From positions 1 to 10,353 of the forward strand of contig JAJRCY010000021.1 in the NCBI GenBank assembly GCA_028678715.1: a stretch of DNA of 10,353 bases, given 5' to 3'. The notes below the pieces were generated by a model. That model had not been told where the DNA came from and searched no databases. It worked only from the letters and a program-made list of their open reading frames with translations. Every line of letters begins with the position of its first letter. Position 1 is the stretch's first letter. The stretch is from Methanomicrobiales archaeon (lineage in GTDB: Archaea; Halobacteriota; Methanomicrobia; Methanomicrobiales; JACTUA01). Both the position numbers and the translations under genes were made by a program. Shown in pieces: positions 5,003 through 10,353 of this stretch.

Positions 5003-6220
5003 ATGACGCTCGAGGCTGACACCGAACTCCTGGCCGACCGGTTGGGCGCCCAGGAGTTTGTGGAGGTGATGGCCCACCACAGCGCTGACGGGCTGGCCGC
5101 CGGCGTGATCCTGGGGACCGCCCTCTGGCGCGCGGGGATCCGCTTCCGGCTCCGGTGCATGGGGGAATTCTCACCGGCGGATCTCCCCGACGAGGGCGCG
5201 ATCGTGCTCTGCGGGATGGGGGCGTCCCGGACCGATCTTCCCGAGCATGTCATGGTGGTGGATCACCATGTCCCGCACTTCGCGGGGCCCTACCAGCTGA
5301 ACCCCCACCGTGCCGGCATGGACGGGGAGAGGGAGCTCTCTTCTGCCGGGGCCGCCTACCTGGTGGCCCAGCACCTGGGGGACCACCGGGACCTGGCCGG
5401 CATAGCGGTGGCGGGGATGGTAGGCGAGGGGCAGCTAATGGAGGGGATGAACCGGGAGATCTGCAACGAGGGGGTCGCCCTGGGCATCATCACTCCCGGG
5501 CGGGGGCTGCGCCTCCCGGGGAGGGACGTGGCCGAAGGGCTGCTCCTGTCCCTGCAGCCCTCCCTTCCCGGCATCACGGGGAGCGAGGAGAGGGTGAAGG
5601 AGCTCCTGGCCCGGTGCCCTGGCGAGGGGGGGCCGGATACCGAGGTCCTCCTCTCCCTGATTCTCCTGGAGATCAGCCCCCATGCTTCCGCCATGGCGAT
5701 GGCGTCCCTCTACGGGGACCGCCACGGGCTCGAGAAGGAGCTTATCCCCGATGCCCACGCCCTTGCGGCGGTGCTGGACGCCTGCGGGAGGTCCGGTGCC
5801 GGGGGCCTCGCAGCGATGCTGGGCTTCCGTACCGATGGTTCGCCGGAGCAGGCCTGGGAGGTGACCCGGGCATGGCGGCTCCGGGTGGCCGCTGCGCTCC
5901 AGGCTGCCACGGCATGGAAGGAGGCCGAGGGGTGGTACCAGGTGGCGGATGCACCAACCGGGCCCGGCGTTGCCGATGCCCTGATCTCCACGATGGCACC
6001 GGCCCGCCCCCTAGTGGTCCTGGCACCGGACGGGGACGTGATCCGCGTCTCGGCCCGGGCCATCCCGGGGTGCCGGGCGAACCTGGAGGCGGCCCTGGAC
6101 GCGGCTGCCCGGGCCCATGGCGGCAGGGCATCCGGCAACCGGTGCAGCGCAGATGCAGTCGTGCCCGCGGGAGCCCTGGAAGGGATTGCCGCGGCGTTCC
6201 GGGAGGCGCTGGCAGCATGA
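5003..6220 (+). CDS. RecJ/GAN-like DHH-family protein with eroded catalytic motifs (possible Cdc45-type)
   Basis: The 405-residue protein has a DHH phosphoesterase core (about 1-190) and a C-terminal DHHA1-like part. The DHH signature is intact in MVVDHHVPHF (84-93). The other motifs depart from the RecJ pattern. The family motif HxDxDG reads HHSADG (25-30, first Asp replaced by Ser27). The motif-II Asp-x-Gly reads GMG (71-73). The motif-IV Asp appears as Glu142 in GMVGEGQ. The GGxxxGHxxAAGA-type motif reads GGRASGNRCSADA (373-385), with Asn for His. Active archaeal relatives (RecJ, GAN) are single-strand exonucleases, while Cdc45 is an inactive replisome scaffold; this one may be the latter. 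It starts 3 bases after uS15 with no clear ribosome binding site and overlaps pcc1. Adjacency to uS15 recurs in other Euryarchaeota as far as I recall. My motif alignment is by eye. Confidence 0.85.
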   Translation: MTLEADTELLADRLGAQEFVEVMAHHSADGLAAGVILGTALWRAGIRFRLRCMGEFSPADLPDEGAIVLCGMGASRTDLPEHVMVVDHHVPHFAGPYQLNPHRAGMDGERELSSAGAAYLVAQHLGDHRDLAGIAVAGMVGEGQLMEGMNREICNEGVALGIITPGRGLRLPGRDVAEGLLLSLQPSLPGITGSEERVKELLARCPGEGGPDTEVLLSLILLEISPHASAMAMASLYGDRHGLEKELIPDAHALAAVLDACGRSGAGGLAAMLGFRTDGSPEQAWEVTRAWRLRVAAALQAATAWKEAEGWYQVADAPTGPGVADALISTMAPARPLVVLAPDGDVIRVSARAIPGCRANLEAALDAAARAHGGRASGNRCSADAVVPAGALEGIAAAFREALAA

Positions 6221-6441
6221 TGCAGATCCATGCCGAGATCCGGACGGTGCACCGTATGCCCGGCGTTGCGGCGGGGGCTGTCACACCGGACAACCTGAAG
6301 GGGATGGAGACCACGGCAGACGGCGGGGTGGTGCGGACCGTGCTGGCAGGACCACAGCTCCGGTCCACCATTGCATCGGTGGATGACTATCTGATGAACC
6401 TCGCGGTGGTGGAGGACCTGTGCACGCACGTTTTCACCTAG
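6217..6441 (+). CDS. pcc1: KEOPS complex subunit Pcc1
   Basis: This small protein of 74 residues has the Pcc1 pattern: an N-terminal beta strand (QIHAEIRTV), a segment of the type AVTPDNLKGMETTADGG, then LRSTIASVDDYLMNLAVVEDL at about 48-68, the helix that mediates Pcc1 dimerisation. KEOPS (Kae1, Bud32, Cgi121, Pcc1) transfers threonylcarbamoyl from TC-AMP to A37 of ANN-decoding tRNAs, and Pcc1 dimerises the complex and contacts tRNA. The frame stays open much further upstream inside the RecJ-like gene, but the start is at ATG 6217, which overlaps the RecJ-like TGA (ATGATG). GGGAGG lies about 10 bases before it. The next codon, 6220, is also ATG. The stop lies 22 bases inside serS, so coupling on both sides is likely. 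The family call rests on pattern recognition in a short, divergent protein. Confidence 0.82.
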   Translation: MMQIHAEIRTVHRMPGVAAGAVTPDNLKGMETTADGGVVRTVLAGPQLRSTIASVDDYLMNLAVVEDLCTHVFT

Positions 6442-7934
6442 AGGCGGACCTGCAGTGCAGCCGGGAACCGGCGGGCGAGGCAGCCGCGGCGCTGGAGCGG
6501 GCCGTTGCAGAGGCCAACGACTCCCTCTTCACCCGGGGCGTGCCGAAGGGGGTGCCGCGTGAGGAGGTCGGGAGGATCACCTCCTGGTCCCTCGAAGGGC
6601 CCGTCCTCCACCTGGGCCTGGAGAGCGGGGGCTACACCCGCGCCCACGACGCCCTCTTCCGGTTTCGGAAGCACCTGGCCGGGGTCCTGGGGAAGCACCA
6701 GATCGGGATCCGGGACATCCTGGTGACCCGGTTCGCGGTGGTGCTCACGGGCGAGGTGCCGGATGCCGCCATCCCCCGGCTCTCCTTCATCCGGTCGGTG
6801 GAGCGCGGCCCGGGGACGGTGACCCTGGACCTGGCTGTCTCGGCCGCGGACCTGGAGCACCGGATCCCAGATCGCATCCTGAACCTCATCACGGAGAAGG
6901 TCCAGGCCCGGGAATACGGCGGGAAGACCGAGCACTGGGAGCTCGTGTACGAGAGCGGCCCGAAGGAGCGGGTCTACCAGGGGAACCCCACGGAGGAGAT
7001 GGAGGCCCGCCACTGGATCCGGCACGGGGCGTCCCGGGGGCAGTGGATCTACGGGCCCCAGGCCGTGCAGCTCTTCCGGGCCTTTGCCTCCATCGTCGAG
7101 GAGCGGATCCTCGCCCCCCTGGGATTTGCGGAGATGGTCTTCCCCAAGGTGGATACCTGGGACGTGCTCTCCCGCTCCGGCCACGCGAAGGGAGTGTATC
7201 CCGAGATCTACTATGTCTGCACGCCCAAGACCCGGGACCCCGCCTTCTGGGAGGAGGTGGCGGACCACTTCAAGGTGACGGGCGAGGTCCCCGTGGACCT
7301 GGTGCGGGAGAAGATCGACGGGCCCGTGGGAGCTCTCTGCTATGCCCAGTGCCCCTCGTTCTGGCCCTTTGTCCAGGGCCGGACGCTGGCCCAGGATACC
7401 CTTCCCGTCCGGATCTTTGACCGGAGCGGGACCTCCCACCGCTATGAGAGCGGCGGGATCCATGGCATCGAGCGGGTGGACGAATTCCACCGGATCGAGC
7501 TGGTCTGGCTGGGCACCGCGGCCCAGACCGGCGAGATGGCGGAACGCCTCCACCAAGCCTACCGGCAGGTCTTTGACGACATGCTGGAGCTGGAGTGGCG
7601 TTCCGCCCGGGTGACCCCATGGTTCATGGCCCAGGAGGGCATGGTGGGGGCCTGCGGCTGCGATACCGTGGGGACCACGGACTACGAGGCGTTCCTGCCC
7701 TACAGCGGGACCTGGCTCGAGTTCCAGAACGTATCGGTGAACGGTGACAAGTACCCGAAAGGGTTCAATGTGAAGATTCAGAGCGGGGAGCCCTGCTGGT
7801 CCGGGTGCTCGGGGATAGGCCTCGAGCGCTGGACCGCGGCGTTCCTGGCCCAGAAAGGGTTTGACCCTGCCCGGTGGCCCGAGGGTGTGGCCTCCCGGGT
7901 CGGTGAGCTGAAGGAGATATTCAGATTCCTGTAA
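6420..7934 (+). CDS. serS: Seryl-tRNA synthetase, methanogenic type (SerRS-II)
   Basis: It charges tRNA-Ser with serine in the cytosol. The 504 residues match the rare methanogen class rather than the common SerRS. The N-terminal domain begins ARFHLEADLQ and carries the SGGYTRAHDALFRFRKHLAGVLGKH segment at about 69-93, without the long coiled-coil arm of ordinary SerRS. The class II core follows. Motif 2 includes RVDEFHRIELVW (352-363), motif 3 includes CWSGCSGIGLERW (459-471), and CYAQCPSFWPF is at 307-317. The M. barkeri enzyme binds serine through Zn held by Cys306, Glu355 and Cys461; here the likely ligands are Cys307 or Cys311, Glu355 and Cys459 or Cys463. The start is GTG at 6420 with GGAGG 4 bases upstream, inside the end of pcc1. 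eS1 follows after 13 bases. Confidence 0.95.
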   Translation: MHARFHLEADLQCSREPAGEAAAALERAVAEANDSLFTRGVPKGVPREEVGRITSWSLEGPVLHLGLESGGYTRAHDALFRFRKHLAGVLGKHQIGIRDILVTRFAVVLTGEVPDAAIPRLSFIRSVERGPGTVTLDLAVSAADLEHRIPDRILNLITEKVQAREYGGKTEHWELVYESGPKERVYQGNPTEEMEARHWIRHGASRGQWIYGPQAVQLFRAFASIVEERILAPLGFAEMVFPKVDTWDVLSRSGHAKGVYPEIYYVCTPKTRDPAFWEEVADHFKVTGEVPVDLVREKIDGPVGALCYAQCPSFWPFVQGRTLAQDTLPVRIFDRSGTSHRYESGGIHGIERVDEFHRIELVWLGTAAQTGEMAERLHQAYRQVFDDMLELEWRSARVTPWFMAQEGMVGACGCDTVGTTDYEAFLPYSGTWLEFQNVSVNGDKYPKGFNVKIQSGEPCWSGCSGIGLERWTAAFLAQKGFDPARWPEGVASRVGELKEIFRFL

Positions 7935-7947
7935 GAGGTGTAGAGCT

Positions 7948-8595
7948 ATGGCAAAGAAGAGTCAGATTGGACGGAAGGTAGAGGGCTGGAAGGCGAAGTC
8001 GTGGTTCAAGGTCCACGTGCCGGAGGTCTTTGGCAAGACCTACATCGGCGACACCATCTCCAGCGACCCGGACACCGTCATGGGCCGGATCATGCAGACT
8101 TCTCTTGGAGAGATCATCCAGGACTACACGAAGCAGCACATCAAGATCCGGGTGAAGGTGAACCAGGTGGCCGGCGACGCGGCCTACACCGAGTTTGCCG
8201 GGCACGAACTGACCCGGGACTACATGCGGTCCCTCGTCAAGCGCCGGACCTCCCGGGTGGATGCCATCATCCCGGTCATCACCAAGGAGGGGACGCACCT
8301 CCGGATCACGATCACCTGCCTGACGCTTTCGCGGGCGAACATCAGCCAGGTGCACGCCATCCGGGCCGCCCTCAGGCAGTTCCTGGCTGCCTATGCCGCA
8401 CAGCGGGAGATGAGCGCCTTTGTGAAGGACATGGTCTCCGGCGAGGTGGCCAAGGAGCTCTTCAAGCTCGTGAAGCCCATCTACCCGGTGCGCCGCGTGG
8501 AGATCGTCAAGTCCAAGGTGGAAGGGGGGGCGAAGCCCGAGACAGCGGCTGCGCCACCGGCCCCGGCCCCGGAACCGGCCCCGGCCCCCGTCTGA
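7948..8595 (+). CDS. rps3ae: Small ribosomal subunit protein eS1 (S3Ae)
   Basis: This archaeal/eukaryotic 30S protein has 215 residues and sits near the mRNA exit region of the small subunit. Recognisable blocks are KSWFKVHVPEVFGKTYIGDT at 17-36, KIRVKVNQVAG at 66-76, HELTRDYMRSLVKRRTSRVD at 86-105 and KLVKPIYPVRRVEIVKSKV at 173-191. The last 24 or so residues are an Ala/Pro-rich tail (APAPEPAPAPV), encoded by repeats of CCGGCCCC and probably disordered. GAGGTG at 7935-7940 lies 7 bases before the ATG. It is the last gene of the uS15 operon; a 145-base intergenic region follows. Confidence 0.97.
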   Translation: MAKKSQIGRKVEGWKAKSWFKVHVPEVFGKTYIGDTISSDPDTVMGRIMQTSLGEIIQDYTKQHIKIRVKVNQVAGDAAYTEFAGHELTRDYMRSLVKRRTSRVDAIIPVITKEGTHLRITITCLTLSRANISQVHAIRAALRQFLAAYAAQREMSAFVKDMVSGEVAKELFKLVKPIYPVRRVEIVKSKVEGGAKPETAAAPPAPAPEPAPAPV

Positions 8596-8740
8596 TCTCC
8601 GGGAACACCTCTCCTTTTCACCGGCCGGGAGCGGGAGCTGCGCGATGGCAGCAACCCTCCCGGGCGTCATCCCCGGGCCCGGATCCCAGTGGGGGGGACC
8701 GGAACGTGACTATAAAGAGGATCCCCTTCCACTTCTTTTC
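8596..8740. other. Intergenic region between rps3ae and apgM
   Basis: No gene is seen. The upstream end has a pyrimidine stretch, CCTCTCCTTTTC, about 10-20 bases past the eS1 stop that may serve as an archaeal T-rich terminator. A GC inverted repeat, CCGGGC/GCCCGG (8660-8665 with 8677-8682), lies in the middle. The apgM promoter occupies the downstream end. The apgM frame is open across part of it from ATG 8645, but the translation there looks non-coding. Confidence 0.5.
8708..8717 (+). promoter_or_regulatory. TATA box of apgM
   Basis: GACTATAAAG contains a near-ideal TATAAA at 8711-8716 in a GC-rich background. Its centre is 27 bases before the apgM ATG at 8741, which places the predicted transcription start on or within a base or two of the start codon. 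This implies a leaderless mRNA, consistent with the absence of a ribosome binding site before the ATG. Confidence 0.72.
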
Positions 8741-9976
8741 ATGGTACCCCGCAGGCTGCTCCTGCTGATCCTGGACGGCATCTCTGACCGCCCGTGCCCG
8801 GAACTCTCGGGCCGGACGCCCCTCCAGGCGGCAGCGACCCCGAACCTGGACCTTCTTGCGCGGGAGGGGATCTGCGGCATCATGGACACCATCGCCCCGG
8901 GAATCCGCCCGGGATCGGATACCGCCCACCTGGCGCTTCTGGGCTACCCCCCCGAACGCTACTACACGGGAAGGGGCCCCCTGGAGGCGGAAGGCTGCGG
9001 GATCCGGATGGAGCCCGGGATGATCGGCTTCCGGGCCAACTTTGCCACCGTGGATGCGGGCGGCAGGGTCACGGACCGGAGAGCAGGGAGGATCCACGAC
9101 ACCGGCCCTCTCTGCGATGCCATCGAGAGAGGAGTGGACCTCTCCAGGCACCGGGTCACCTTCCGGTTCCGTCCCGGCGCCGGGCACCGCGCCGCCCTGG
9201 CCCTGAAGGGGGAGGGCCTTTCGGCATCCGTCTCCTCCAATGACCCGAAACGGGAAGGGGTGGTGCCCCCCGATATACGGGCATGCACCGCCGAGGCCGG
9301 GGACGCGAGAACCGCGGCGGCCTGCAACGACTTCCTGCGGCAGGCCCGGGGGATCCTGGACACCCATCCCCTGAACCGCGCGCGAAGGGACGGGGGCCTC
9401 CCCCCCGCGAACGTGGTGCTGATCCGGGGAGCCGGCACCATGGGCAGGTTCGAACCCTTCTCCGATCGCACCGGCCTCTCCGGTGCCGTCATCTCCGCCG
9501 CCAGCCTGATCACGGGCATCGGCACCGCCGTCGGGCTCCGGCCCGTGGCGGTGGAGGGGATGACCGGCTCCACGGACACGAACCTGGACGGAAAGGTACG
9601 GGCGGCCATGGCGGAGCTGGACCGGACCGGGTTCGTGCTGCTGAACATCAAGGGCGCTGACGAGGCAGGGCACGACGGGAAGGCCCGGGAGAAGGCCGCG
9701 TTTCTGGAGCAGATCGACCGCGCTCTGGCCCCCCTTCTCTCCCTTCCGGATACCCTGATCGCCGTCTGTGCAGACCACAGCACCCCCTGCGCGGTGAAGG
9801 ACCACAGCGCGGACCCGGTGCCGGTGGTGATCCGTGGCGAGGGCGTCCGGGTGGACGCAGTGGAACGCTTCGACGAACTCTCCTGTGCAGCGGGCGGCCT
9901 GCACCGGATCCGGGGAGCGGATCTCATGCCGATCCTCCTGGACCTGATGAACCGGGCTCACAAGTATGGTGCCTGA
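8741..9976 (+). CDS. apgM: 2,3-bisphosphoglycerate-independent phosphoglycerate mutase (archaeal ApgM)
   Basis: It interconverts 3- and 2-phosphoglycerate in glycolysis and gluconeogenesis through a phosphoserine intermediate on a two-metal site of the alkaline-phosphatase superfamily. The 411 residues match ApgM rather than the longer bacterial GpmI. LILDGISDRP at 9-18 carries the metal-binding Asp12. RPGSDTAHLALLGYPP at 56-71 holds the predicted nucleophile Ser59. YYTGRGPLEAEG follows at 74-85. KGADEAGHDG at 304-313 supplies Asp307 and His311, ADHSTP at 344-349 supplies Asp345 and His346, and KDHSADPVP at 353-361 supplies His355, so the active site looks complete. The frame is open from 8645, but ATG 8741 is chosen because the protein family begins there and a TATA box sits 27 bases before it. 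The downstream gene overlaps it by 11 bases. Confidence 0.96.
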   Translation: MVPRRLLLLILDGISDRPCPELSGRTPLQAAATPNLDLLAREGICGIMDTIAPGIRPGSDTAHLALLGYPPERYYTGRGPLEAEGCGIRMEPGMIGFRANFATVDAGGRVTDRRAGRIHDTGPLCDAIERGVDLSRHRVTFRFRPGAGHRAALALKGEGLSASVSSNDPKREGVVPPDIRACTAEAGDARTAAACNDFLRQARGILDTHPLNRARRDGGLPPANVVLIRGAGTMGRFEPFSDRTGLSGAVISAASLITGIGTAVGLRPVAVEGMTGSTDTNLDGKVRAAMAELDRTGFVLLNIKGADEAGHDGKAREKAAFLEQIDRALAPLLSLPDTLIAVCADHSTPCAVKDHSADPVPVVIRGEGVRVDAVERFDELSCAAGGLHRIRGADLMPILLDLMNRAHKYGA

Positions 9977-10353
9977 AGACAGACCCCCGGATGCGAAGGG
10001 CATCGCCGACGTGGAGGAGTGGCTCTCCACCTGCTTCCTCCCGGACGGGACAGAGCTCCAGGAGCGGACACTGAAGACGGCCTACTCCATGGTCATCGGC
10101 GACCGGTGCGTGGTCGACTATGGTCTCTCGGCCGATGACATCATTGTCTGCGAGTTCTCCACCGTGAACGGGGACGTGGTGGCAGAGAACGATGTGCGCA
10201 TCGACAATTTCTGCGAGGTCGAGGGCAACGTGGTGGCGGGGGCCGATGCGTTCATCGGGGAAGGGGTGAAGATAGGCGGCAAGCTGGTGGTCCGGGGCAA
10301 CCTGGACATCGGCGACAACGTCCATATTGCGAAGGGCCTGGATGCAAAGGGCG
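9966..10353 (+). CDS. Bactofilin-like / polymer-forming cytoskeletal protein, N-terminal part only
   Basis: The frame opens at ATG 9966, inside the last 11 bases of apgM, and runs off the right edge after 129 codons. After a charged N-terminal segment (about 1-45, including DVEEWLSTCFLPDGTEL) it shows short beta-helix repeats with turns every 6 or so residues: VNGDVVAENDVRIDNFCEVEG, then NVVAGADAFIGEGVKIGG, then KLVVRGNLDIGDNVHIAKGL. This pattern fits COG1664 bactofilin-like proteins, which polymerise into non-nucleotide filaments in bacteria and also occur in methanogens. A hexapeptide-repeat acyltransferase is the main alternative, but I see no catalytic histidine. No clear ribosome binding site is seen, so translation may depend on coupling to apgM. 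Cellular role unknown. Confidence 0.68.
   Translation, partial: MVPEDRPPDAKGIADVEEWLSTCFLPDGTELQERTLKTAYSMVIGDRCVVDYGLSADDIIVCEFSTVNGDVVAENDVRIDNFCEVEGNVVAGADAFIGEGVKIGGKLVVRGNLDIGDNVHIAKGLDAKG

Noticed and set aside
6438..7556. Minus-strand open frame of 372 codons opposite serS
   Set aside because: It is antisense to a clear SerRS-II coding sequence and its translation has no motif.
8618..10030. Long minus-strand open frame of 470 codons
   Set aside because: It is antisense to apgM, which has a complete set of catalytic motifs. There is no promoter or ribosome binding site and the composition is of shadow type.
1..10353. CRISPR arrays, transposase genes, defence islands or prophage genes
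   Set aside because: No direct-repeat/spacer pattern and no mobile or defence gene family was seen. The protein genes are mostly conserved housekeeping genes plus a sensor kinase.

Overview
The window is GC-rich archaeal chromosome, with strong G/C bias at third codon positions. It most likely comes from a methanogen of the Methanomicrobiales or a close relative. The archaeal signs are ribosomal proteins uS15 and eS1 of archaeal type, an archaeal ApgM phosphoglycerate mutase, a Pcc1-type KEOPS subunit, TATA-like promoter boxes and a tRNA gene without an encoded CCA. The rare 'methanogenic' class of seryl-tRNA synthetase, an ACT-DUF5612 protein and a membrane PAS/GAF histidine kinase with an HDINN phosphoacceptor motif point to methanogens in particular. 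I cannot name a genus from the sequence alone.

Left part, minus strand (1-1572): a TATA-like box is followed by tRNA-Gly(CCC), an ACT-DUF5612 protein, a Sua5/YrdC-type threonylcarbamoyl-AMP synthase and the 5' end of a small predicted nucleotidyltransferase-family gene that leaves the window. Spacing is tight throughout (8, 0 and 9 bases), so this looks like one tRNA-mRNA transcription unit. Next comes a stretch of about 450 bases without a credible gene (1573-2019). It is rich in inverted repeats and can be drawn as a closed multi-hairpin structure. A 751-residue membrane-anchored sensor histidine kinase (PAS-PAS-GAF-HisKA-HATPase) follows on the minus strand, with no response regulator beside it.

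Centre, plus strand (4390-8595): a divergent intergenic region carries a long, hairpin-rich leader in front of uS15. The operon then runs uS15, a RecJ/Cdc45-like DHH protein whose catalytic motifs look eroded, Pcc1, SerRS-II and eS1, with short gaps or overlaps. Pcc1 is hidden inside a longer open frame and starts on an ATGATG junction at the RecJ-like stop. It overlaps the GTG-started SerRS by 22 bases. The cluster joins ribosome proteins, tRNA charging, tRNA t6A modification and probably a replisome component. Sua5 and Pcc1 act in the same t6A pathway although they lie in different transcription units.

Right part, plus strand (8596-10353): a promoter box 27 bases before the start codon implies a leaderless mRNA for apgM (glycolysis/gluconeogenesis). 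An 11-base overlap leads into the truncated start of a bactofilin-like protein of beta-helical repeats.

The most interesting points are the apparently inactivated RecJ-like protein, the uS15 leader with mutually exclusive hairpins and a partly hidden ribosome binding site, and the structured gene-free block at about 1700-1857.
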